Assembly (NCBI GenBank): GCA_903878805.1
Contig: CAIRJF010000011.1
Coordinates: 119,274 to 183,273, forward strand
From: an uncultured Verrucomicrobia subdivision 3 bacterium
GTDB lineage: Bacteria > Verrucomicrobiota > Verrucomicrobiia > Limisphaerales > UBA11358
DNA length: 64,000 nucleotides
Direction: 5' to 3'
Numbering within the stretch: the stretch's first letter is position 1; each line of letters begins with the position of its first letter. This document shows, in pieces, positions 53,425 to 62,551 of the stretch. Under the pieces are notes generated by a model. That model saw nothing but the letters and a program-made list of their open reading frames with translations, was not told where the DNA came from and made no database searches. The translations under genes were made by a program, and so were the position numbers.

Positions 53425-54609
53425 ATGCGTCTTGGCTCGCTCCAACTCAAATCCAACCTGTTTCTCTCGCCGCTGGCGGGCTACACCAACCTGCCCTTCC
53501 GCCTCGTCGTGCGCGAAGTTGGCGGCGTCGGCTTGTGCACCACCGATTTGGTCAACGCGCGCTCGCTTTTGGAAAAACGCGACAAAGCTTTCAAGCTGAT
53601 TGAAACACGTCCGGAAGATTCGCCGCTCGCCGTGCAACTGTTCGGCAGCGTGGCCGAAGAAATGCGCGATGCCGCACTCATCGTCGAAGCGCACGGAGCG
53701 GTTTCCGTGGACATCAACATGGGTTGCCCCGTCAAAAAAGTCGTCAAGATTGGCGGCGGCTCGGCCATGATGACCGAACTCGATAAAACCGCTGCCCTCG
53801 TTCGCGGCATGGTCAACGCCGTAAAAATTCCGGTGACCGCCAAAATGCGACTCGGCTGGGACGATGATAATTTGACCGCTCCCGATTTGGCTCGCGCACT
53901 GGAAGACGCCGGCGTGGCCGCAATTTTTGTTCACGGCCGCACGCGCGAACAAGGTTTTGGCGGCACGGTGAATCTCGCAGGAATTCGCAAAGTGGTTCAA
54001 GTCGTAAAAAAAATTCCCGTCATCGGCAATGGCGACGTCGTGACGCCGCAAGCCGCGAAAATGATGTTGGACGAAACTGGTTGCGCGGGCGTGAGCATTG
54101 GGCGCGGCGCGTTTTATGATCCGTGGATTTTCAAGCGGACGCTGGAATATTTGAACGGAGCGCGGCTGTGGTCGCAGACCCAGCCGCAGCATCAGGAAAA
54201 TTTAGAAAGCGCTGCGGCTGGTGCTCCGCACACAGCCGCGCTCCGGCTTCCGCCCGAACCGCCCTTTTCCGAGCGCGTGCGCGTGATGTGCCGGCATCTG
54301 GATTTGATGGTCGAAGTTTTTGGTGAGGAACTCGGCTGCCGGATGTTCCGCAAAGTCGCGCCGTGGTATGCGAAGCGTTTCGGCCCATGTCACGAATTCA
54401 ATAAGAAAGTCGTGCAAGTTGCGACCAAGGCTCAGTTCCACGGTATTCTCGAAAACTACATTCGCTGGCGGCAACAATTTTTGGACGAGCGCGGCGAACT
54501 GCTGTCGCGTTTCCAACAAGCGCCGCTGGTGGCGTCCTTCATGCGCGAGCCGGATTCAACCACGCGCACGCACATTCCCGTGCCGAAAGGGCCGGTGGAG
54601 GTTTGGTAA
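53425..54609 (+). CDS. dus: tRNA-dihydrouridine synthase (DusB-like)
   Basis: From ATG 53425 the product has 394 residues and a TIM-barrel flavoprotein layout: FLSPLAGYTNLPFRLVVREV at the N-terminus, the catalytic cysteine C101 in VDINMGCPVKKVVKIGGGSA, FVHGRTREQG and IGNGDVVTPQAA. It reduces specific uridines in tRNA to dihydrouridine. The protein is longer than typical DusB (about 320-350): about 50 residues including GARLWSQTQPQHQENLESAA look inserted near 235-290. The open frame continues upstream to 52795 only as an ftsH shadow. Confidence 0.93.
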   Translation: MRLGSLQLKSNLFLSPLAGYTNLPFRLVVREVGGVGLCTTDLVNARSLLEKRDKAFKLIETRPEDSPLAVQLFGSVAEEMRDAALIVEAHGAVSVDINMGCPVKKVVKIGGGSAMMTELDKTAALVRGMVNAVKIPVTAKMRLGWDDDNLTAPDLARALEDAGVAAIFVHGRTREQGFGGTVNLAGIRKVVQVVKKIPVIGNGDVVTPQAAKMMLDETGCAGVSIGRGAFYDPWIFKRTLEYLNGARLWSQTQPQHQENLESAAAGAPHTAALRLPPEPPFSERVRVMCRHLDLMVEVFGEELGCRMFRKVAPWYAKRFGPCHEFNKKVVQVATKAQFHGILENYIRWRQQFLDERGELLSRFQQAPLVASFMREPDSTTRTHIPVPKGPVEVW

Positions 54610-54656
54610 ACCATTAACCAGTGGCAAATTCCCGCAACTGTGCTAAACATCAAATC

Positions 54657-55703
54657 ATGTATAACGCCAAAGCTTTCGCCACCCTCGCCCAAACCTCGCC
54701 GCTCGCGCCGTTCAATTTCCAGCGCCGCGATCCCGGCGCGCACGACGTGCAGATTGAAATTCTTTTTTGCGGCGTCTGCCACACGGATGTCCACATCGCC
54801 CGCAATGAATGGCACGGCACCACGTATCCGTGCGTGCCCGGCCACGAAATCGTCGGGCGCGTCGTGAAGGTCGGCGCGCACGTCAAAAAATTCAAGGAAG
54901 GCGACCTCGCCGGCGTCGGCTGCATGGTGGATTCCTGCCGCACCTGTGAAAATTGCCAGGACGACCTCGAACAATTTTGCACCGCCGGCGCGACGTTCAC
55001 TTACAACGCGCCGGACAAAGTTTCCGGCGGCCTGACTTACGGCGGTTATTCGGACAGCGTCGTCGTGGACGAGGCGTTCGTGTTGAAAGTGCCGAAGAAT
55101 CTGAATCTCGCCGCGTCCGCGCCGTTGTTGTGCGCGGGCATCACGACGTATTCGCCGCTGCGCCATTATAAAGTCGCCAAAGGCCAGAAAATCGGCGTGG
55201 TCGGACTCGGCGGACTCGGCCACATGGGCGTGAAACTGGCGAAGGCTTTTGGCGCGCACGTCGTCGTCTTCACCACTTCGCCGAACAAGGTGAAGGACGC
55301 GTTGCGGCTCGGCGCGGATGAAGTCGTCAATTCCAAAAATTCCGACGAAATGAAAAAGCAGGCGAACAGTTTTCATTTCATCCTCGACACCGTCGCCGCG
55401 CAGCACGACATCAATGCGTATCTCGTTTTGCTCAAACGCGACGGCACGCTCACGCAAGTCGGCGTTCCCGCCGAGCCGTTGTCCGTGCAAGTGGGCAGTT
55501 TGATTTTTGGCCGGCGGAATTTCAGCGGCTCGCTCATCGGCGGCATTAAGGAGACGCAGGAGATGCTGGATTTTTGTGGCGAGCACAACATCACTTCCGA
55601 CATTGAACTCATCCCCATCCAGAAAATCAACGAAGCCTACGAACGCCTTGTGAAAAACGACGTAAAATACCGCTTCGTCATAGAAATGGCGTCGCTAAAG
55701 TAA
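54657..55703 (+). CDS. Zinc-containing NAD(P)-dependent alcohol dehydrogenase (YahK/AdhC type)
   Basis: The 348-residue protein has the catalytic zinc site CGVCHTDVHIARNEW and PGHEIVGRVVKVG, the structural zinc cysteines in CMVDSCRTCENCQDDLEQFC, and the nucleotide-binding GLGGLGHMGVKLAKA. This is the cinnamyl-alcohol-dehydrogenase-like YahK/AdhC subgroup, NADPH-dependent aldehyde reductases with broad substrates. I use the ATG at 54657, whose product begins MYNAKAFATLAQTSPLAPF as in relatives. It stands 47 bp after dus and converges with rpoN. Confidence 0.95.
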   Translation: MYNAKAFATLAQTSPLAPFNFQRRDPGAHDVQIEILFCGVCHTDVHIARNEWHGTTYPCVPGHEIVGRVVKVGAHVKKFKEGDLAGVGCMVDSCRTCENCQDDLEQFCTAGATFTYNAPDKVSGGLTYGGYSDSVVVDEAFVLKVPKNLNLAASAPLLCAGITTYSPLRHYKVAKGQKIGVVGLGGLGHMGVKLAKAFGAHVVVFTTSPNKVKDALRLGADEVVNSKNSDEMKKQANSFHFILDTVAAQHDINAYLVLLKRDGTLTQVGVPAEPLSVQVGSLIFGRRNFSGSLIGGIKETQEMLDFCGEHNITSDIELIPIQKINEAYERLVKNDVKYRFVIEMASLK

Positions 55704-55724
55704 GCTGTCGGCAACGGAAATTGC

Positions 55725-57227
55725 TCAGTAAACCCTTCGCAGATTTGATGGCAGGATGCCCAGTTCGTCGCGGTATTTTGCCACGGTGCGGCGGGCAATG
55801 TTGATTCCCTTTACGGTCAGCATCTTCACCACTTCCTGATCGGACAACGGCTTGGCGGTGTCCTCGGCCTTGAAAATCTCGGCGATCATGTCCTTCACGC
55901 TCGTATTGGAAACATCGGCGCCATTGGCGTTTTGCAGGCCGGCGGTGAAAAAGTATTTCATCTCAAACACGCCCTGCGGCGTCTGAATGTATTTGCCGGA
56001 AACGGCGCGGCTCACGGTGGTCTCGTGCACGCCCACCACGTCGGCAACTTGCGACATCGTCATCGGCTTGAGGTGCGCGACGCCTTTTTCCATGAAGTCA
56101 CGCTGACGCTTGACGATTTCCTTGCCGATGTTGCAAATGGTCGTCTGCCGCTGGTGCAAACTTTTGATGAGAAATTTTCCAGCACGAATTTTTTCGCGGA
56201 TGTAATTTTTCACCTCGGCATCGTTTTCGCGGACGGACATCAAATCTTTATAGACATTGCTGATGCGCAAATGCGGAATCTGTTCGTCGTTCGTCGTGAC
56301 GGTGAAATCATCGCCGTTCTTCACGACAAAAACTTCGGGCGCGACGTATTGCTCGACGACGGGCAGAAACGCGCGACCTGGTCGCGGTTCGAGTCGGCCA
56401 ATACGCGCGAGGGCTTCCTGAACGTCATCTACGTCTTGACCAGTGCCACGCGCGATTTCGGGGATTTTCCGTTTGCCGAGCGCTTCCATGTGGTCACGGA
56501 TGATTCGATACTCAAGGGTTTCCTGTTTGCCCGTGCGTTCGAGCTGGAGCATCAGGCATTCACGCAAATCACGCGCGCCCACACCGACCGGCTCAAAACT
56601 TTGGATGACCTTCAAAACCTTGGAAATTTTTTCAGCGGGAAGATTGTTTGCTGCGGCCAGTTCCTCGACCGTCGCCATGACGTAACCGTAGTCGTCAATG
56701 TTGCCGATGAGCAGTTCCGCGATGGCCCGATCTTCTTCACTCAAATCCGTGTCGCGCACTTGTTCCATCAAATGTTGCGAGAGCGACGCTTCGACGGTGA
56801 TGGAGTTGAACATGAACTCGCGCTTTTCCTCGTCCTCGGCAGATGAACGCGTCACGGTGTTCGCCTGCGAAAAATGGTCGCGCCAGTCTTGATCCATCTG
56901 CACGAGCTTTTCAAATTCGGCTTGAAAATCGTCCACGGGATCGTTTGCCAGTCGTTCCGTTGCGGGATCAACTCTCACGTCCTCCGGCGGCTCGGCAAAA
57001 TCCGGGGTGTCCGGCGTTTCGGAATCGTCGCTGCCCGGAGATTTTTCGCGCGCCTCGATATCCTGCTCCGGCACTTCTTCAAGAACCGGGTTTTGCTGGA
57101 GTTCCTGCTCGACGAGCGCCTTGAGTTCGAGCGACGGCGCCTGGAGCAGGGCGAGCGACTGCTGGAGCTGCGGTGCCAGCACCAACGACTGCGTCAGCCT
57201 TTGCGAGAGTTGTAGTCCAAGTCCCAT
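55725..57227 (-). CDS. rpoN: RNA polymerase sigma-54 factor
   Basis: The 500-residue protein has region I rich in Gln/Leu (LSQRLTQSLVLAPQLQQSLA), an acidic region II (about 45-105), core-binding region III and the C-terminal RpoN box ARRTVAKYRDELGILPSNLR, with the helix-turn-helix segment VADVVGVHETTVSRAVSGKY before it. It directs transcription at -24/-12 promoters and needs enhancer-binding proteins, none of which is encoded in the window. It is divergent from hpf. Confidence 0.97.
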   Translation of the reverse strand: MGLGLQLSQRLTQSLVLAPQLQQSLALLQAPSLELKALVEQELQQNPVLEEVPEQDIEAREKSPGSDDSETPDTPDFAEPPEDVRVDPATERLANDPVDDFQAEFEKLVQMDQDWRDHFSQANTVTRSSAEDEEKREFMFNSITVEASLSQHLMEQVRDTDLSEEDRAIAELLIGNIDDYGYVMATVEELAAANNLPAEKISKVLKVIQSFEPVGVGARDLRECLMLQLERTGKQETLEYRIIRDHMEALGKRKIPEIARGTGQDVDDVQEALARIGRLEPRPGRAFLPVVEQYVAPEVFVVKNGDDFTVTTNDEQIPHLRISNVYKDLMSVRENDAEVKNYIREKIRAGKFLIKSLHQRQTTICNIGKEIVKRQRDFMEKGVAHLKPMTMSQVADVVGVHETTVSRAVSGKYIQTPQGVFEMKYFFTAGLQNANGADVSNTSVKDMIAEIFKAEDTAKPLSDQEVVKMLTVKGINIARRTVAKYRDELGILPSNLRRVY

Positions 57228-57348
57228 CTGCGCGGCAACATAGCTTAATCGGCTGGAATCTCAAGCGAATTTGGCATGAATCCCGCTGTAATGTTTTTGG
57301 GCGAAGGAAAAACTGGATTTTCCCGCATCCAGCGCGCATTATTTTTTT

Positions 57349-57699
57349 ATGAAACTGATTCTTTCCACGCACAATGTCACGCTCACCAAGGCCATCGAAG
57401 ACCACATCATCGCCAAGCTCGACAAGCTGGACCACATGGACCAACGCATAGTGGACGCGCGCGTCACGCTCGAACACGATCACACCCGCGTGCCAGAAAA
57501 ACAGTTTAGTTGCTCCATCCGCCTCGGCGTGCGCGGCCCGGATTTATTTGCCAAGGACATCGAAAGCGACCTCTACGCCGCGATTGATGCCGTCGAGAAA
57601 AAAATCGAGGCGCAAATCCGCAAACGCCATAGCAAGGTCAAGGCGGCGAAACACAAGGTCGGCGCCCGCTCCAAACGCACCCGGCAGGAAGCCGATTAA
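57349..57699 (+). CDS. hpf: Ribosome hibernation promoting factor (short HPF/RaiA type)
   Basis: The 116-residue protein has the S30AE domain (ILSTHNVTLTKAIEDHIIAKLDKLDH at the start, then DLYAAIDAVEKKIEAQIRKR) and a basic C-terminus (KVKAAKHKVGARSKRTRQ). It binds the small ribosomal subunit in stationary phase. It is adjacent to and divergent from rpoN, an association frequently seen in bacteria (usually in the same direction). It ends 3 bp before the amidohydrolase gene. Confidence 0.93.
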   Translation: MKLILSTHNVTLTKAIEDHIIAKLDKLDHMDQRIVDARVTLEHDHTRVPEKQFSCSIRLGVRGPDLFAKDIESDLYAAIDAVEKKIEAQIRKRHSKVKAAKHKVGARSKRTRQEAD

Positions 57700-57702
57700 G
57701 CA

Positions 57703-58950
57703 ATGATTTTACGGGCAAAAATAATTCTACCCGTCACCGCGCCGCCCATCGAAGACGGCGCGGTTTTGCTTGACGGCAATAAAATCCGTTCCATCACGCC
57801 ATGGAAAGATTTGCGACCGCATCTGCGCGAAAAAGTTCTCGACCTCGGCGAAGTTATCCTGCTGCCCGGCCTCGTCAATGCCCATTGCCACCTCGACTAC
57901 ACCGACATGGCCGGTGAACTTTCGCCCCCAAAAACTTTCACCGACTGGATTGGCGCCATCACCGCCGCGAAAAGTGCGTGGAGCTATTCTGACTACGCGC
58001 GCTCGTGGCTGCGCGGCGCGCACCAGCTCTTGAAAAATGGAACGACCACTGTCGCCGACATCGAGTGCATGCCAGACTTGCTACCGGAAGTCTGGGACGC
58101 CACGCCACTGCGGATTTTTTCTTTTTTGGAAATGACCGGCATCAAATCAAAACGTGCACCGAAAGATATTTTGCGCGCTGCCGTCGAAACGATGGATTCG
58201 CTCAAACATCCTCGCCACCGCGCCGCCCTTTCGCCGCACGCCCCCTACTCTACTTTGCCCGAACTGTTGCGCCTCACCACCCGCACCGCGCAAAAACGCA
58301 AGTGGCGCGTCAGCATCCACGTCGCCGAATCCACCCAGGAATTTAACATGTTCCAAAATGCGGAAGGCGAAATGCACGACTGGCTCAAGCGCAACGAACG
58401 CGATAATTCCGATTGCGGCCTCGGCTCGCCCGTCGCGCATCTGGCGCGAAACCAATTGCTCGGCGAAAATGTTTTGGCCATCCACGTCAACTGCCTCGCG
58501 CGCGGCGACGCGACGTTGCTCGCCAAAAATAAAACGCACGTCGTCCATTGCCCGCGCAGCCACGATTATTTCAAGCATCCGCCGTTTGAGCGCGGGCGGC
58601 TCACGAGCGCTGGCTTGAACATTGCACTCGGCACGGACAGCCTTGCCACGACGCGCAAAATCGGAAAGCAAAAGCCGGAGCTGGATATGTTCGCCGAAAT
58701 GCGCACCTTGGCTGAAGCGGACAAACGGCTTTCGCCCGAAGAAATTTTGCAGATGGCCACCGTCAACGGCGCGCGCGCCCTCGGTCTCGAAAAAAAAATC
58801 GGTGAACTTACAGCCAATGCCAGCGCAGATTTAGTCGCAATTCCATTTTTCGGCAAGCCCGCCAAGATCTACGAAACTGTGCTCGAACATTCCGGCAATG
58901 TTAACGCCAGCCTGATCGAAGGCCGCTGGGCAATCCCGCCCATCAGTTGA
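57703..58950 (+). CDS. Amidohydrolase family protein (SsnA/MtaD deaminase-like)
   Basis: The 415-residue protein has a metal-dependent hydrolase layout: LPGLVNAHCHLDYTDM (H-x-H), SIHVAESTQEF, AIHVNCL, HCPRSHDYF and the metal Asp in ALGTDSLATTRK. The sequence resembles the branch with MTA/SAH deaminases and aminodeoxyfutalosine deaminase. Either purine-type deamination in methionine salvage (mtnA is in the window) or the futalosine menaquinone route is possible; I cannot choose. It is followed by bioF and bioA in the same direction, and the frame of bioF opens 4 nt before its stop. Confidence 0.8.
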   Translation: MILRAKIILPVTAPPIEDGAVLLDGNKIRSITPWKDLRPHLREKVLDLGEVILLPGLVNAHCHLDYTDMAGELSPPKTFTDWIGAITAAKSAWSYSDYARSWLRGAHQLLKNGTTTVADIECMPDLLPEVWDATPLRIFSFLEMTGIKSKRAPKDILRAAVETMDSLKHPRHRAALSPHAPYSTLPELLRLTTRTAQKRKWRVSIHVAESTQEFNMFQNAEGEMHDWLKRNERDNSDCGLGSPVAHLARNQLLGENVLAIHVNCLARGDATLLAKNKTHVVHCPRSHDYFKHPPFERGRLTSAGLNIALGTDSLATTRKIGKQKPELDMFAEMRTLAEADKRLSPEEILQMATVNGARALGLEKKIGELTANASADLVAIPFFGKPAKIYETVLEHSGNVNASLIEGRWAIPPIS

Positions 58951-58994
58951 CGCACGGCTTTCCATCCGTCTGCATCTGTGTTTACCTGTGCCAA

Positions 58995-60167
58995 ATGAAT
59001 TCGTTCACTGACGAATTGAATCGCCGTCTTGCTGAATTACGCGAACAAAACTTGTTACGTGAGTTGCGCCGCGTGGATTCCACGCAAGGTTCTCATATTG
59101 AAATCGGCGGTAAAACCTTTCTCAACTTTTCTTCAAACGATTATCTGGGCCTCGCCAGTCATCCGACGTTGAGGGAAATGGCGATTCGTGCCGTGGAAAA
59201 ATTTGGCGCAGGCGCGGGCGCATCGCGTTTGATTTGCGGATCGCTGGTGGCATTCCACCAGCTTGAAGATGCGCTGGCCACCTTCAAGAAAACCGAAGCC
59301 GCGTTGACGTTTTCCACCGGCTATGCCGCTGCACTCGGCACCATTACCGCACTCGTCGGCCAGGACGACATCATCATTCTCGACAAACTCGTTCACGCCT
59401 GCATCGTGGACGCCGCCAAACTTTCCGGTGCCAAGCTGCGCATTTTCGATCACAACGATTTGAACGACCTCGAAGACAAATTGCGTTGGGCCAGAAAAAA
59501 TTCCCAAGGCCAAATTCTCGTCGTCACCGAAAGCATTTTCTCGATGGATGGCGACGCCGCTCCGCTCCGCGAAATTGTCGCGCTCAAGGAAAAATATGGC
59601 GCATGGCTGATGGTCGATGAAGCGCACGCCACTGGCATCATTGGTGAAAATGGTCGCGGACTCGCCGATGCGCTCGGTGTCAGCAATCAAATTGAAATTC
59701 AAATGGGCACACTCGGCAAAGCGCTCGGCGCAAGCGGTGGTTATATTTGCGGCAGTCGCACACTGATTGATTTTCTCGTGAACCGCGCCCGCAGTTTTAT
59801 TTTCAGCACCGCGCCGATTCCTGCGGCTGCCGCCACAGCCATGGCTGGTGTTCAAATCGCGCAAACCGCCGAAGGTGAAACCCGCCGCAAGAATCTTTTT
59901 GCGCGTTGCGCTGAGTTGAACTCAAAACTTAAAATTGAAGACGCAAAACTTCCGAGCGCCATCATTCCCTTGATTCTAGGCGATGAAAACCGGGCGCTGG
60001 AAGCGGCGACAAAATTACGCGAACAAAATATTTTTGTTCCAGCCATCCGTTATCCGACTGTCGCGCGTGGTGCCGCGCGCTTACGCGTGACTTTGACCGC
60101 CGCACACACAGCCGCAGATGTGGCTGAACTCGTTGCGGCACTCAACAAATTGGCGATTGAAAATTAA
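58995..60167 (+). CDS. bioF: 8-amino-7-oxononanoate synthase
   Basis: The product from ATG 58995 has 390 residues and matches alpha-oxoamine synthases: FLNFSSNDYLGLASHPTLRE, GAGASRLICGSLVAFHQLED, VDEAHATGIIGENGRGLAD and the PLP lysine in MGTLGKALGASGGYICGS. Followed directly by bioA it is best called BioF, which joins pimeloyl-ACP/CoA and alanine; KBL and other members of the family are excluded by context only. The frame extends 16 codons upstream without support. Confidence 0.92.
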   Translation: MNSFTDELNRRLAELREQNLLRELRRVDSTQGSHIEIGGKTFLNFSSNDYLGLASHPTLREMAIRAVEKFGAGAGASRLICGSLVAFHQLEDALATFKKTEAALTFSTGYAAALGTITALVGQDDIIILDKLVHACIVDAAKLSGAKLRIFDHNDLNDLEDKLRWARKNSQGQILVVTESIFSMDGDAAPLREIVALKEKYGAWLMVDEAHATGIIGENGRGLADALGVSNQIEIQMGTLGKALGASGGYICGSRTLIDFLVNRARSFIFSTAPIPAAAATAMAGVQIAQTAEGETRRKNLFARCAELNSKLKIEDAKLPSAIIPLILGDENRALEAATKLREQNIFVPAIRYPTVARGAARLRVTLTAAHTAADVAELVAALNKLAIEN

Positions 60168-60176
60168 GATTGAGAA

Positions 60177-61694
60177 ATGCACAAACTCGCCCAACTCGAC
60201 CAACAATTTGTCTGGCATCCGTTCACGCAGATGCGCGACTGGCTGCGGCGCGAGCCAATTGTCATCGCGTCGGGCAAAGGCGCGGTGTTGCGCGATGTGA
60301 AAGGACGCGAGTTCCTCGACGCCAATTCTTCCATCTGGACAAATCTCCACGGCCATCAGCATCCGAAAATCAATGCCGCCATCACGCGGCAGTTGAAGAA
60401 GATTTCGCACAGCTCGGCACTCGGCTTTGCAAATGAACCCGCGAGTTTGCTGGCGGAAAGGTTGGTCAAAATCGCGGCTAACGGATCGCGCGTTGCCGAT
60501 TCAAACGGACATCGCACGCCAAAATTTAATCCGAAGTCCAAGATCACCAATCCCAAATTAGAAAAGGTTTTCTTTTCCGACGACGGTTCCACTGCGCTCG
60601 AAGTCGCACTCAAGCTGGCTTACGAGTTCACACGGCGCACGCGTGGCGCAAAAACCAAGCCGCGCTTCCTTTCGCTCGACGGCGCGTATCACGGCGACAC
60701 CCTCGGCGCGGTTTCGCTCGGACACATTATTTTATTTCACAAAGCATACGGTGGAATGCTGTTTGCCACCGACAAGATAATGTCGCCGTATTGCTACCGC
60801 TGTCCGTTCAATCGCGCCAAACCGGAACGCAACGATGCGCGCAAGTATCGCAAGTGTCATTGGGAATGTGTCGGCTTGGTGGAAAAGAAATTTGCCGCGC
60901 AGAAGAAAAAAAATAATGACTACGCGGCCTTTGTCTTCGAACCGTTGATGCAGGGCGCGGCGGGCATGATTCCGCAGCCGAGCGGCTGGCTGACGCAAGT
61001 GACTGAGATCGCGCGGGCCAACGGTGCGCTGCTCATCGCCGACGAAGTCATGACTGGCTTTGGCCGCAGCGGCGTGACGTGCCATGTGGATGACAAAGCC
61101 ATCGCCAGCGTCAGCAAAAATCCGGCGTCGGCGAAATTGTTTGCGACGCAGCGCGTCGGCATCACGCCCGACTTTTTGTGCGTGGCGAAAGGCTTGACTG
61201 GCGGTTATCTGCCGATGGCGGCGACACTGACCACACAGAAAGTTTTTAATGCGTTTCTGGGTGAATACGAGGAATTCAAGACCTTCTTCCACGGCCACAG
61301 TTTCACCGGCAACCAACTTGGGTCCGCCGCGTCGTTGGCCAGTCTGGATTTGCTGGCCACCAAAGCTTCCGTGCTCCAGCGTGCGCGCCTGCAAAAGCAA
61401 TTGCATAACGAATTGCAATCGCTCTGGGCACTGCCGCACGTCGGCGACATCCGGCAGGTCGGGTTGGTCGCCGGCATCGAGTTAGTAAAAAACTGGCGAA
61501 CACGCGAGCCGTTTGCTTTGCGCGAACGCGCGGGCATCCGCGTGTGCGAGGCGATGGCGCGGCAAGGCGTGCTGACGCGGCCAGTCGGCAATGTGATTGT
61601 TCTGATGCCGCCCTATTGCACCACGCCGGTGCAGTTGCAAAAGATGGTTTCCGCTCTGAGTGAAGCGGTGGAATCGATCTTGCCAAGAAAATAA
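60177..61694 (+). CDS. bioA: Adenosylmethionine-8-amino-7-oxononanoate aminotransferase
   Basis: The 505-residue class III PLP aminotransferase has the BioA features WHPFTQMRDW, LDANSSIWTNLHGHQHPKIN, VFFSDDGSTALEVALKLA, DGAYHGDTLGAVSLG and LCVAKGLTGGYLPMA (PLP lysine). It makes DAPA from KAPA using SAM as donor. It is longer than usual (about 430-450 residues): near residues 102-127 the chain contains NGSRVADSNGHRTPKFNPKSKITNPK, which interrupts the normal join to LEKVFFSDDG and coincides with a 7-nt-phased repeat. bioB and bioD are not in the window. Confidence 0.95.
   Translation: MHKLAQLDQQFVWHPFTQMRDWLRREPIVIASGKGAVLRDVKGREFLDANSSIWTNLHGHQHPKINAAITRQLKKISHSSALGFANEPASLLAERLVKIAANGSRVADSNGHRTPKFNPKSKITNPKLEKVFFSDDGSTALEVALKLAYEFTRRTRGAKTKPRFLSLDGAYHGDTLGAVSLGHIILFHKAYGGMLFATDKIMSPYCYRCPFNRAKPERNDARKYRKCHWECVGLVEKKFAAQKKKNNDYAAFVFEPLMQGAAGMIPQPSGWLTQVTEIARANGALLIADEVMTGFGRSGVTCHVDDKAIASVSKNPASAKLFATQRVGITPDFLCVAKGLTGGYLPMAATLTTQKVFNAFLGEYEEFKTFFHGHSFTGNQLGSAASLASLDLLATKASVLQRARLQKQLHNELQSLWALPHVGDIRQVGLVAGIELVKNWRTREPFALRERAGIRVCEAMARQGVLTRPVGNVIVLMPPYCTTPVQLQKMVSALSEAVESILPRK
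60530..60564 (+). repeat. Heptanucleotide-phased repeat inside bioA
   Basis: Five 7-nt units run end to end: TCCGAAG (60530-60536), TCCAAGA, TCACCAA, TCCCAAA and TTAGAAA (ending 60564), with consensus near TCCNAAR. Because 7-nt units are read in steps of three, the frame is kept by the total length and translates as roughly N-P-K-S-K-I-T-N-P-K-L-E. Only one orientation is seen here. Confidence 0.55.
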
Positions 61695-61724
61695 AACGGC
61701 GCGCAAAATTTTGCGCGCCGTTTT
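61693..61724. terminator. Perfect 32-bp palindrome: bidirectional terminator between bioA and the SGNH gene
   Basis: The sequence AAAACGGCGCGCAAAA (61693-61708) is exactly mirrored by its reverse complement at 61709-61724. It starts at the bioA stop codon and lies 14 bp before the stop of the convergent SGNH hydrolase gene, with T-rich ends on both strands. Confidence 0.9.
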
Positions 61725-61738
61725 AAAAAAACTTAAAA

Positions 61739-62503
61739 TTATTTTTCGCCGAGCAGTTCTTTCAGTTTCGGCGCGATGGCGCTCGCCCAAATCTTGTAGC
61801 CAGCTTCGTTGGGGTGCAGCGCGTCGGGCATGATGCTTCTGGAGATGGAGCCGTCTTTCTCGACGTATTGCGAGCCGAAATCGAGGTAGAAAATGTTTTT
61901 GCCGTCGTCCAGCTTGGCGAGGACTTGGTTGATTTCCAGCAGGCGGCCGCGTTGCGGGTTGAACCCCCGGCCGCGCGGGAAAATGCCGAGGAGCAAAACT
62001 TTCGTGTCCGGCTGGCGCGTGCGGATTTGGTTCACGATGGTGGTGACGCCTTCAAGGATATCGGCGTCGGAATAGGTGTCGGTGCCGTCCTTGTTCTTGC
62101 CGGAATTATTGGTGCCGATCATGACGACGGCGACTTTGGCCTTGATGCCGTCGAGTTGGCCTTGTTCAAAACGCCAGAGGACGTGTTCGGTGCGGTCGCC
62201 ACTGACGCCGAAGTTGATGATCTTGTATTTGTCGCCGATGTCCTTCCAGACATTCTTGCCCGCACTTTCCCAGCCCTGCGTGATGGAATCGCCAATGAAT
62301 TCGATGTCGTAATCGCCGGGATTTTCCTTGGCGCGTTGCAGAACAAGCGTCTGGCGATTGGTGATGCCGCCAGTGCGCGGCACGGGAATGATGGCGAGGT
62401 TTTTATGCGTGACCAGCGCATCCATGGGCGCGTTGGTCTGCGCAAGGGAGTTAAATTGAATCGCGACGGTGAGCGCGACTACGAGGAGGATTTGATTTTT
62501 CAT
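61739..62503 (-). CDS. Secreted SGNH/GDSL-type hydrolase
   Basis: The 254-residue protein has a signal peptide (hydrophobic core about residues 4-18, cleavage near SLAQ). Catalytic blocks are visible: block I F-I-G-D-S-I-T-Q-G-W with the nucleophile S73, the glycine block FGVSGDRTEHVLWR, the N block VVMIGTNNSG, and the block V D-A-L-H-P-N with catalytic Asp and His. It resembles platelet-activating-factor-acetylhydrolase-like esterases, which remove acetyl groups from polysaccharides. The substrate is unknown. Confidence 0.93.
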   Translation of the reverse strand: MKNQILLVVALTVAIQFNSLAQTNAPMDALVTHKNLAIIPVPRTGGITNRQTLVLQRAKENPGDYDIEFIGDSITQGWESAGKNVWKDIGDKYKIINFGVSGDRTEHVLWRFEQGQLDGIKAKVAVVMIGTNNSGKNKDGTDTYSDADILEGVTTIVNQIRTRQPDTKVLLLGIFPRGRGFNPQRGRLLEINQVLAKLDDGKNIFYLDFGSQYVEKDGSISRSIMPDALHPNEAGYKIWASAIAPKLKELLGEK

Positions 62504-62551
62504 ATTTTTTTTGGTGAATGCCAGTTTGACGTTGCGGTTGCGATTTTGGTT

